From assembly GCA_034096865.1 (NCBI GenBank), contig JAWQFJ010001122.1, positions 98,923-162,922 on the forward strand: 64,000 bases of DNA, read 5' to 3'. The notes under the pieces were generated by a model. It worked only from the letters and a program-made list of their open reading frames with translations. It made no database searches and was not told the origin of the DNA. Of the stretch, positions 23,958-33,178 are shown piece after piece. This DNA comes from Theodoxus fluviatilis (Eukaryota > Mollusca > Gastropoda > Cycloneritida > Neritidae). The position numbers and the translations under genes are program-made. Position 1 is the first letter of the stretch, and the number at the start of each line of letters is the position of its first letter.

Positions 23958-23988
23958 CTCGAGTCGGCTGCCGCGCGGCACGAGTCTA

Positions 23989-24018
23989 ATGTCGGCTGGT
24001 CTGGCGAAAATTTCCTAG
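23989..24018 (+). promoter_or_regulatory. upstream ORF of 9 codons
   Basis: ATG to TAG encoding MSAGLAKIS, ending 30 bp before the main ATG at 24049. If transcription starts near 23980, this ATG lies only about 9 nt from the cap and may be skipped. With an earlier start it could damp translation of the main frame. Confidence 0.35.
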
Positions 24019-24048
24019 CCTTATTGGAAAAAATACCTAACCTCTGGA

Positions 24049-24129
24049 ATGATTGGCGTTGAGCCTTCAGCGTCAGAGGTTACCTTCCCGGGCTATGCGA
24101 CCAACATCCCTCCAACCCATCAGGACTTG
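24049..24129 (+). CDS. Mondo-like exon 1
   Basis: Encodes MIGVEPSASEVTFPGY and on to THQDL, ending in phase 0 at a GTAAGG donor. This ATG was chosen because it is the first one after the TATA box that stays open to the splice site. Confidence 0.7.
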
Positions 24130-27100
24130 GTAAGGATAATTTCTCTCTACCCTTTAAAGACACAAGGCTGATCTTAAGAGCATAACGTTACGAGTAGACG
24201 AGAAAAACTGAGGAGGGAAGGCCGGAGGAGAGGAGGATTGATTTTGTTTTCTGCTTGAAGATAGATCGCGCAGGTCGCACTGGATACAATTTCGTTACAT
24301 TCCTTGACAGAATTTCCACGTGGCTTCCCGATACCGTCCTCGAGTTCTCGTCCCTCAGTGTGGTAGTCCAGAAGAGATCGAGCGTCCATTCATGTGGTGC
24401 CTTTGCCTAGCAAAATCTTCCTAGATGTCAGACTGCGACTTATATACGGGTCTCAGGTCGTGGCTACTGACGTCACAGCCTAGCGGCCAATGAAAAGCGG
24501 TAGGCTAATCGAGATCGAGTGGAGATGGGGGTAATCACGTGGTGGGGGCGGAGCGTAGGAGAAAGCATGAGTGACTATCTCCTCTGCGCCTGCGTATAGC
24601 GTGATGTGGGAGTCCGTGCAAGGTCACTGTGAGAGCCCCGTAGCCACCTGCCAAAGTCACCTTCAGACTTACGTAAGGGAACAATTTGCGTCAGGCGAGG
24701 TTCGATTTATATTTCTGGAAGATTTATTTGGACATCCAACTACATTTTTCGCAATTTATTAAAATCGAAAAAATCAGGAAGGTTACATACGGGTCCTGTG
24801 GGTTGGGAATAAGATTGGGCCAAACTAGGAAATTCCTGTCCTGACTTGCTCTAATTCTTGAGAGAAAAAAAAGTTTTCGTGATCAATGGCCTTAAACAGG
24901 CTCCTAACTTACCTAAGGCGGATAGGCCGTTAAACTCAAACCATCGCACACTACGTCTAAAGCAGCGATTAGAGAATAAGTGGACTGGAGAAGACAGTGG
25001 CAGAGACAGCTGCCACTCGGTCGCATGAAACTGATCATGGAAAAACTCGATCCGTCCGATTCTGTTCCAGAAAAATAATAAAACCTATTACATTCATTTA
25101 TCCTTCAGATCTACAGCTTCACAAACACGCCGATAGACATCGCGGCATGCTTCAGTTACGATCGTCTAGTGGTACACTTGAAGCAAAGACCCTAGGATCT
25201 TTGCTTGAACTTGAAGTATTTTCCTGGCAGTGAACAATGCCAAATGATTCGAGAATGGGGGAAATAAAACCGTTTTACTGTGGCAGTTAATTTGCCTTCT
25301 TGGAGTTGGAACCTCCATGTTTTCGCTCACTCTGGCTTTTCTTCACACCTCACACATTTTCTGCTGGAATGCTTCTCACTCAGTGGGTTGTGGGGGTAAG
25401 AATGAAACCACGCGATTCATAAGAGCCGGATGAACCAGGAAAATCGTGACCTGAGTAGCTCTCTCACCAGCTAGTGATTGGGCGGGAAAAAAACACACCC
25501 AATGGCCTTACATACCCTACGGAGGCTGATTGGCAGTAACACATGATTTGTTCATCCATCCATTGATTATTACACCAATAACTTGCTCTTACTTGAACCA
25601 GCAATAGCCTACAAAGGTGCCATAAACCTCCATTCATGCAATCATTTGTCATTGTCAATTTAGGTGATGTGTGCCTGCATTCCTAGACTGGGCTTCTCAG
25701 CTTAATTAAGCAAATGTTTCCTACTCCTAGTCCACACATTTTCCTGTCTTCAGGCAACAGCCTATGCAGTTTCCAGATTTCCAGTTGAAAGCCAATTTGA
25801 TTGCTATTATTGTCAAATGATCCTTACTTGGAGTTAATTAAACTTAAAGTGGGTTTGATTGTGTCCCCATTGGCCTACCCCCTGTGGGTTTGATTGTGTC
25901 CCCATTGGCCTACCCCCTGTGGGTTGGGACTCAGAATAGACCCACTGCATCTTCCTGTGTGATTCATGAGGCGGATAACTAGGGACCTTGATATGTGCTT
26001 ACTCAAAGCTGTTCTTGAGATGTTTGTGCCTAATGGCCTTACATAGCCTGCAAAGACTGATTGGCTGTAATAAAACTCCAGTCCATCTATACATTCCCAT
26101 CCTCCTCCTGTTGAATTTGTTGCATCACAATTTTCATATATCTCTCAGTGTTGCTGTGATACTTTTTATCAGGAAGGGGAATCTGATACATTATTTGATG
26201 ATTACTGCTAGGACTGCTGAGATAGTTATGTAACCGATCATGTTAGGGTATTTGCACTGTTTTCTAAGTTCCAAGTATTAAATGTTTGTGGAAACTGTCA
26301 TCAATGCTTCAGAATCTACAGTAATTTTCTAAGCACAGAATCTTAATATGTTTGAATTTAAAGGGTTGATATGGTCTTAGTTAATGCAGAAATGCACGAA
26401 TAGTGTGTAGAGAAAATATTGATTAAATAAGTGATCCTTGAACTCTTAACTCACTGTTGTCTGTTACTTTCTTTCTTGAATTTTGCAAGTTTTAATTATC
26501 AACCAACAACCAACTTATTTTTCCTGTAAATCTATCTGTTTATTCAACATAAATGTATCGTGTACACAGTACAGTGATAATTGCATATTGTTATAGCCTA
26601 TGTTTCTACACATAGGATCGTGGGGTGGGGTGGGGTGGGGGGCACACTTTTGTGTGTGAAGGAGCTAGAGAAGGCAGAAATCAACAGTTAGAGAACAAAA
26701 CTGCTCATAATATGCCAAAGTACAATTTCACTTAATCTTCACATTGCTCTGTTTTCCTCAGGAGGGGCAGACTGCAGAGGGCAACCTCTGGGAGTTTGAC
26801 ATCGACACATTCATAAACAGCCACCTAGCACCCTATAGCAGTGACCCAGACAGGAACTACTCATTTCTTGCCGCGAACCCCTCCGGGCAGCATGTCTCTC
26901 AGTCCTCTGCTGACGCAGCATTGCTCTCCCAAGCAGTGTCAGCTCTGCCTCACTATGGCCAGGCAAAACTTGCCCTGCAGTTGCCAAGAGGAGCATTCTC
27001 CAGTGCCTCCTCCAATGTCAGCGTGTCCTCGGAGTCCAGCCCCTTGCCCAGCCCTGCTCCCTCTGAGAAGTCCAAGGCCATCCCCAGACACAAGCGACCC

Positions 27101-30100
27101 TCCCATCAGCGTGCCGAGGTGAAGAGGCGCAATACCATCAAGGTAAGAACTTAAGGAGTGTCTGTGTGTGTTTGTGTGTGTGTGACTGTGTGTGTGTGTG
27201 TGTGAGCAGGCAGGGATAAGGAGAGGCAAGGGAAATAATGATGTCCTGTGGGTGATAATGAAGTCAGATCAAGGCATTAGAGCTATAGGGTTATTGGTCT
27301 GCATCCTCATTTAAAAAAAATAATAATTCACAAGGTTCATTTCTGGCCTAGGCGTTAGAGATGACTAGTAATATGCTCCATTTTGTTATGGTGACAAGAA
27401 ATCTTGGAGGCCATGTAGGGCATGTTGATCAGGTCAGAACAGCCTTTATCTACAAACATGAATGATTAAACTGAAAACGTGTATTGTTTCCATTAACCCA
27501 GTTAGATCTGAATATATATATATATATATATATATATTACACATTTCTATTTTATGTTTATGGGCCTATCAATATGTGCCAAATACAGTGTTGTTATGAA
27601 TTCATTTTTTCCCCTTCAGGACAGGCTTGCTGAACTGGGTGCCTCCATTGGATCACCTGAGTCCAAGAAAATCAGCGAGATTGAAATCCTGACAAAAGGT
27701 AGGAGCCGAGTGACGTAGATGTTTGTCCTTTTTGTTAATCCTCCTTGCTTCTTTCAGGCATTCTGCATCAAGGTAAGTGATGAGGGTCTGTGTTTTGGCA
27801 AACGCTCTGTTTGCTCTACTCCATGATTTGTTTTGTAGCCTTGATTTTCCCACCCGCCTAGAGATTTGTTAGGGTTGTTATGTTAGCCTGTGCATGGTCT
27901 AATCTATGTTAGCTTTGTTAGTGATGCCCATTAGTTATTGGGGGCATCCCTCACCCAAAATTTTGACCTATCTCCATATTCTAGCGGCGGGTATCACTCG
28001 GAATCTCATGGGTCAGAAGAGTGAGATGAACCACGAAGTGGAGCAACTGAGGAGTCAGAAACAAGCCCTGAATGCTGAACTTGCGTAAGTGCTTTGCGCC
28101 ATTTCCATCCGACATACATCTGTGTGTTTGTGATGTGAAAACAAATTGGTTCTAACAAAGGTACATTCTTCTTGCAGCCTTTTAGGCTCTAAAGTGGACC
28201 TGTTCAGTTAGAATAAAATAGGGTAAGGTTAATGACGGGGCAGTTTTAGTTCGTACCTTTACCTGGAAATTCAAGGCTTGTCTTGCAGTTTCTTTGTGAT
28301 GCAGGTCAGTTTCTGTCTGACCAGCTGGCTTTTTCCTTCATGTCTGCCATTCAATGACTTCTGTTGCAAATACTAATGAATACTTGTCCATGCGTCATCA
28401 CCATCTGGTCAGTTCTGCAGAAAGGGAGCATGCTCTCATATGTGTGCAGAAACCATGAACTGGAAAAAGGTGTAATGACTGACCTTTGTCAGAATTTCAT
28501 CTAGTGACAAATGTAAATTTTCCCTAAATTTCTCTGTCATGAATAGGCAGCAACACACCTGAATCAAATTATTGGCACTAATGGAATCTGCCTTGCTGTC
28601 ACCACTGCTGTAAAAACAAAAGCAGGATCACCATGCAGGAACTACCAAGTATTCAAGTGCACTCATCCTCAGGAATCAGGAGGGCATGAGAGCATGACTT
28701 TGGTGAACATGTCCACTTTAGGCCAGGTTAAATGTTATATTTCCATACATTGCAAATGCACATTTCATATATAGATTGTGTGGCTTTTTGGTTACATAGC
28801 TTGAATTATTGATATTTTTTCAATGCATGTTCTTTTGCATCTTTCTACAATTTTTTTCTTCTTTCCATATACGTTTTCCCTTAAATTAACTGCTGCATTT
28901 ATTAACTGTTTCCTTCTTTTTTCAGGCTGGAGGTATGTAGTATAAACTTGTTTTTAGAGTGACCTAACTTGCAAAGGGCTGCCCAGCACGCTGGAAACAC
29001 TGCTGCTGCAGTACAGCATGATTCCACAGCGTGTTGGGGGGGCCCTTGCATTTGGGTTTTCCTCACCCCCTATCCCTCTGTAGGTTTGCCAACCACTCTA
29101 CTGCCATCTGTGGCATAACCTTCCATGAACATTTTTAAAGCTTGGCTTTGTGTATCTTTACAGCGAAATGCAGAAAGGTCTTCCTCCCATGGGCTTCGTA
29201 AAAGAGGCAAACCTGGTGACCATGAATGAACTCTACAAGGCAGCCACGGAGCAGAAGACTGCAGCTCACTCGGAGAAGTCCGAGAACTCGGAGACCTTCA
29301 TTGTTGTATCCTTTGTCAAGAATTATATCATGAGTGTACTGTAGTTGTATAAATTATCTACCGCTGTAGTGCTGTAAACAACTGTAAGAGAAAACTGTCA
29401 AAATGAGAGGCTCTGCTATATTTGTCCAGGAGTCTTGAACCCAATGTTGTAATTAAAAGTTACGGTCAGTGATTAAGTGCACTAGTGCTGGTCACCTTGA
29501 CCATTAGGTTGACAGGGTGGTTTGAAATTATGTGATATATGCAAGAAGTACAATGTTCATTGTACAGGAGAGAAATCAAATAGTATACTGCCATCTCTCT
29601 TACCAGGAAATTATCCAAGGAATTGAAATGTTTGTGTTTGCTGTTTGCCTTGACCAAAGTTAGCTGAGGAAATGCCTGGACTCTCTGTTTGAGAGATTCA
29701 AAGAGGCCACAGCTGGGGTGAAGAATGAGTCCGAGCTGAAGACTGCTGCCTTCAGTTGGGCCTCCGAAGCCAGCATGACTTCACTTCGCAGTGGTAAGTC
29801 AAATGAAGTTGTTCTTGGGGCAAGGCTTGGAGCATTTGGTCTCCACTCATTATTAAATGGACAAACCATTTAGTATCATATCTGTCAATGAGCCTTCTGA
29901 CATTCATTGTACATACATTATACAAGTCTGTGAGAAGGACACTGAGGAATAATCTTTCCACAAGCATGCACATGCATACACAAATGTATGTGAGACACTA
30001 CCTACAGAAGTAATGTGTACTCTCTTCATTTCAGCAGTCACAGCTGGCTGCCTGGATCTGGTGAAGGCCAAACCAACTATTCTGAATGAGCCAGCAATGC

Positions 30101-30468
30101 TGCCCAGGACACGGCCCCAGTCAGGCTATGTGTGCACCAGTGCCCCAGCAGACAGCACCACGTCTGCTGACGACCAGGAGATGATTCCAGTCAGCCTAGA
30201 AGGGATGTTGGATGCTGCAACCGTAGCTCAGACTTCCCAGGCCACAGATGCTCTGGCCTTCCCCATGGTGGCTCTACCATCCATCTCTGGTGCCAGTGTG
30301 GAGATGGTGAAGTTGGAGGAGGAATCTTTCCTCCTGGACTGTGCTCTTCCCCTCTCCGGGGACTCCATCTTTGATGTCAACCTGCCCTTTAATTTTGACA
30401 TCTTGACTGACAGCCCCTACTCTTTCTCCTTTGGTGCTGAAGCTCCTATGGGGGAGCCATTGTCCTAA
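24049..30468 (+). CDS. short Mondo/MLX-family bHLH-leucine-zipper transcription factor (7 exons, about 448 aa)
   Basis: Exons 24049-24129, 26762-27142, 27620-27698, 27985-28084, 29164-29305, 29664-29793 and 30035-30468, all GT-AG and all phase-compatible. Residues 137-214 form a bHLH-Zip. The basic region HQRAEVKRRNTIK has the H-x3-E-x3-R contacts for E-boxes and the AE-x-KRR-x2-IK pattern of MLX and ChREBP. Helix 2 and zipper (ITRNLMGQKSEMNHEVEQLR) align with MondoA. Residues 262-329 match the dimerisation and cytoplasmic-localisation domain (CLDSLFERF; TILNEPAMLP). An acidic, hydrophobic tail follows. Family members act as MLX heterodimers on sugar-response genes. At 448 aa it lacks the N-terminal glucose-sensing half of MondoA/ChREBP (over 800 aa in human). 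No such exons were found upstream. Confidence 0.85.
24174..24389 (-). CDS. short antisense frame downstream of a - strand promoter
   Basis: 72 codons including the stop, beginning MDARSLLDYHTEGRELEDG. It lies 15-20 bp after the start predicted by the - strand CCAAT/CRE/TATA cluster at 24433-24491. An out-of-frame ATG precedes it by four bases. No known domain. It may be only the 5' part of a spliced transcript or a non-coding RNA. Confidence 0.2.
   Translation of the reverse strand: MDARSLLDYHTEGRELEDGIGKPRGNSVKECNEIVSSATCAIYLQAENKINPPLLRPSLLSFSRLLVTLCS
24433..24491 (-). promoter_or_regulatory. antisense CCAAT / CRE / TATA promoter in intron 1 of the Mondo-like gene
   Basis: Read on the - strand: ATTGG (24491-24487), palindromic CRE TGACGTCA (24475-24468), TATATAAG (24440-24433). 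The order and spacing suit a strong CREB/ATF-type promoter firing leftward from about 24405, toward and across the Mondo-like promoter. Confidence 0.4.
24789..24946 (+). mobile_element. SINE copy in Mondo-like intron 1
   Basis: Head GTCCTGTGGGTTGGGAAT, tail AATGGCCTTAAACAGGC and GGCGGATAGGCCGTTAAA. Confidence 0.55.
25384..25562 (+). mobile_element. SINE copy in Mondo-like intron 1
   Basis: Head with GTGGGTTGTGGGGGTAAGAA and GCGATTCATAAGAG; tail CAATGGCCTTACATACCC and GGCTGATTGGCAGTAA, ending in TCATCCATCC. Confidence 0.55.
25850..26098 (+). mobile_element. SINE copy with an internal tandem duplication
   Basis: A unit of about 35 bp (GTGGGTTTGATTGTGTCCCC, then ATTGGCCTACCCCCT) is duplicated at about 25850-25920. 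A normal head with GTGATTCATGAGGCGGATAA follows, then the tail AATGGCCTTACATAGCC and GACTGATTGGCTGTAA. Confidence 0.6.
26762..27142 (+). CDS. Mondo-like exon 2 (N-terminal region and basic region)
   Basis: 127 codons, phase 0-0. Starts EGQTAEGNLWEFDIDTFINS, a hydrophobic-acidic stretch that could be an activation segment. Continues with a Ser/Pro-rich linker and ends with HKRPSHQRAEVKRRNTIK, the DNA-contacting basic region. Confidence 0.85.
27163..27204 (+). repeat. (GT)n microsatellite
   Basis: GT units just after the exon 2 donor. Confidence 0.9.
27510..27537 (+). repeat. (AT)n microsatellite
   Basis: About 13 AT units in intron 2. Confidence 0.95.
27620..27698 (+). CDS. Mondo-like exon 3 (helix 1, loop, start of helix 2)
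   Basis: Encodes DRLAELGASIGSPESKKISE and IEILTK, phase 0 to 1, after a CCCCTTCAG acceptor. Confidence 0.8.
27985..28084 (+). CDS. Mondo-like exon 4 (helix 2 and leucine zipper)
   Basis: Encodes AGITRNLMGQKSEMNHEVEQ and LRSQKQALNAEL with zipper hydrophobics; phase 1 to 2; GTAAGT donor. Confidence 0.85.
28085..29163 (+). other. Mondo-like intron 4
   Basis: About 1.1 kb with no recognisable element. It contains a decoy acceptor/donor pair around 28926-28935 (see rejected items). Confidence 0.6.
29164..29305 (+). CDS. Mondo-like exon 5
   Basis: Encodes EMQKGLPPMGFVKEANLVTM through NSETFIV; phase 2 to 0. It aligns with the linker between zipper and C-terminal domain in MondoA (PATGVPVTRRQF region). 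Confidence 0.8.
29664..29793 (+). CDS. Mondo-like exon 6 (dimerisation/localisation domain)
   Basis: Encodes LRKCLDSLFERFKEA through AAFSWASEASMTSLRS. Joined to exon 5 it aligns without a gap to MLX (FQGIMDSLFQSF; CVFSWIEEHCKPQTLR). The acceptor has a weak pyrimidine tract, but the protein alignment supports it. Confidence 0.8.
30035..30468 (+). CDS. Mondo-like exon 7 (C-terminus and stop)
   Basis: Starts after CATTTCAG, a NAGNAG acceptor with an alternative three bases later. Encodes VTAGCLDLVKAKPTILNEPA, matching the MondoA ILTDPAQLP end of the domain. A tail of about 120 residues absent from vertebrate members follows, rich in D/E/S/T with FDVNLPFNFDILTD near the end. Confidence 0.85.
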
Positions 30469-30789
30469 CACAGGACCAAATGGGGCTGGGAGGGAGGGTG
30501 CAGGGAAGAGGGACTGGGATAGGGAGGGCTGAATGAATGTTGATGACAAGGTGGAGCACAGTCAGTTTCATTTATCCAAGGCAGAGAAGCTGTTGCATGG
30601 GTAGGTAGGTGAAGACTTAGTTTCAAAATGTCAGTGAAATTGAGCATGTCTGAAATGTTTCGCAAGAGAATATTGGGTTTGAAGTTCAATGGCTGCTGTT
30701 AATCACTTGACTGGCAAGAGTTGGCACATCTTGATGTTTAGATCTGATATGTCTACTTACTTCATGCAATTCAAAATTTTCTTTTCTAA

Positions 30790-31438
30790 TCTTGGAACAA
30801 CATACTCCTAAAGTTCTACTCGCAAATTATGCTGCTAGGCTAGTTTTTCTATGTCCCAAGCGTACCCATGTCTCTCCACTCCTACATACACTTCACTGGC
30901 TCCCCATCTCTCAGAGGATAGATTATAAACTTGCTACTTTGTGCTTCAAGGCCATCAACAACACCGCACCACAAGCACTTACAGAAATTCTTGCAGTCTA
31001 CACGCCCTCAGTTTTCCACGCTCAGCTGCTAACTCTAGAATACTTAAGGTCCCCCGCCGTAACAAGAAAACTCAAGGACAGCGTGCCTTCTCCTATTTTG
31101 GACCTATAACCTGGAATAGTCTCCCTCTCAGTCCGTCATTCTGACACTCTGCCCCAGTTCAAAAGTGCTCTAAAGACCCACCTCTTCCGATCCGCCTTTC
31201 CCGCTGAGCTGCTTCGCCTTACTTGACCTTGCCTGCAAGTGCTGTGTATATTGTATAGTTTGTTCTATTGGACTTCAGGTTTTGTATTGTTTATGTGTGT
31301 AGTGTGTGAGGTTTTTGTGGGAATGTGGTGTTGACCGGTTGTATGAGTGTTGATTCTTTGGATTGTAAAAGCCATGAGCTTGCCTGCCAAGGGAAGGTAT
31401 GTGCATAAATAAACTATATTATTATTATTATTATTATT
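30790..31438 (+). mobile_element. CR1/L2-type LINE 3' fragment in the 3' flank or UTR of the Mondo-like gene
   Basis: Frames read NYAARLVFLCPKRTHVSPLL, HTLHWLPISQRIDYKLATLC, then in a second frame ITWNSLPLS and QFKSALKTHLFRSAF. This is the classic extreme C-terminus of CR1/L2 reverse transcriptases. It is 5'-truncated and frameshifted. It ends with AATAAA (31408-31413) and (ATT)n. Confidence 0.8.
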
Positions 31439-31834
31439 TACTTACAAATTCATGACTTAGCTTTTCTTGATCCTTGCTTTCAGCAATTTTTTGGTTGAGA
31501 TCAAATCATCTCCTTTGGTGCCAGATCCGTTTGAAGTGTCAATGGCACAGAAGTACGATGATGCCAGCAGCACCAACTTGAAAAGATCTACTGATCAAAT
31601 AAATGGGATTGCTGAAATATGGCCAGTTTGAAATGACTCTGTCAGTGGGGAAGAGATTAAGTCTGCCATGTAAATAGTTCATGATGTATCCTATATGACC
31701 CATTTGTGTCCAGAGCTATTTACTCTGTGTAAACATGCATTTGCTCCTGAAAATGTTGTGTTAGCTGGAGGTAACTGCAGAGGGTATAAAGTACCAGTTC
31801 AGTCTGTGATAAAACATTGATCATTTTTACAGGC

Positions 31835-31840
31835 AATAAA
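31835..31840 (+). terminator. candidate polyadenylation signal AATAAA
   Basis: First AATAAA after the LINE fragment, about 1.37 kb beyond the Mondo-like stop codon. The LINE's own signal at 31408 is an alternative. Confidence 0.3.
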
Positions 31841-32936
31841 TTAATCAGTCTTGAAAATTTTTAATCATTATTTTTTTAATTTTAATTTTTATTCTTTTTG
31901 ATTTGGGGATGGGGGATATGGGTTATTGTTTTGGTTAAGGGTTGGGTGCCCAGAAATCCTATTGACTGTAAAACAATTCAGTGACTCATTTGCATGTAAG
32001 TCAGTCATCAGCAATATCAATGACAAGTGGCTGTATTGGTTCTGTTAGATCATTTGAAATGTGAAACATTCAGCCTACTATTAGTTGTACCGAACACCTG
32101 GTTTTCCACTCATATAATTGGTCATGTAATGGATGAAATTTTGAGCCAGACTTCCAATGGAGTATTCATGTCTACTTTGAAATCTCATTTTTACTCAAAA
32201 AGCAAAGGGGATGGATGTGTAATTCCTTATGAAGGAAGATGGCTATTGGAATAACTGCTGCAGCTTCTTTGTTGATACTTCTGTCATGTTCTTGCTATAT
32301 GAACTGTAGTTTCTTGTAAATAAGCTTGCCTGCTAAGTTTCATACAGAAGCTGCAGATTAAAAAAATCTTTATTTTTCACACTAACTTTTATGAACCAAA
32401 TGGACTTTCTCTTAGAGACATGCCTTATTATATGGAAAGGTTAACATTACTGAACTGAGGAAAGAGTAGTTTCCTTGAAATGCGCAAGTGCTTTATTTAG
32501 AGCTAAATTCCTGGAGGCTATGTGACTATGGTGGCTAAATGGAAGGACACCTGGTCATGAAATATCCGTCATCAAAGCAGTTAGATGGGTATTTTCCTGT
32601 AAAAAGTACACATATTCTACTTCATATATTCCCAAGTACTGTGGTACCGTTTCATGACTTGTCCATTTCCATTCATCTGGTTTTGTCTGTTACAGTCTTG
32701 GTGTTGAAGTTATTTTCTGACCCTTGCTCATACTCTCATGAAACAGTATTGAATGTCATTCTTTTAATGTGGTATACATTGTTTTCAATCAACATGCTGA
32801 ATCAATATTCACCAAGGCTACTGCCACAAATAAACATAAAAAAAGTTTACATTTGTCTCTCTTTGTGCATTTTATCCTTATGTATAAATGTTTAAACTAG
32901 TCTAGCAGAAGTAGCTGAAATTAATTGGTTAGAGAT
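31841..32936. other. 3' flank, no supported gene
   Basis: AT-rich sequence with no domain or element recognised. Confidence 0.45.
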
Positions 32937-33178
32937 CCTGGGCCCGTATTCACAACGGCGATATATCAGTGATTTATTTTAACTCCGATTTAACTCTAAA
33001 CTCAGACGATTCCAACTGCCTGTTCCGCTCTCCCTTGGCTGGAAACCAGTATATATAGCAAAGCGCAACCTAGGATCCTCTGACGAGCGTACCTTATCTA
33101 ACCGATCAAGATAACACGGGGCTAGGGGATAAATCGAGTGTTAAAAAGATAAACCGCCGTTGTGAATACGGGCCCAGG
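32937..33178. mobile_element. 242-bp MITE with 24-bp perfect terminal inverted repeats
   Basis: Left end starts CCTGGGCCCGTATTCACAAC (then GGCG) at 32937; the right end is its exact complement, finishing at 33178. The inner arms remain loosely inverted for about 60 bp (TTTAACxCCGATTTAxC). No coding capacity. The superfamily is not assigned. Confidence 0.85.

Noticed and set aside
28926..28935. Possible 7-bp mini-exon (GCTGGAG) between a good acceptor and GTATGT donor
   Set aside because: Its length would shift the frame between exon 4 and exon 5, which join cleanly without it and then align with MondoA.
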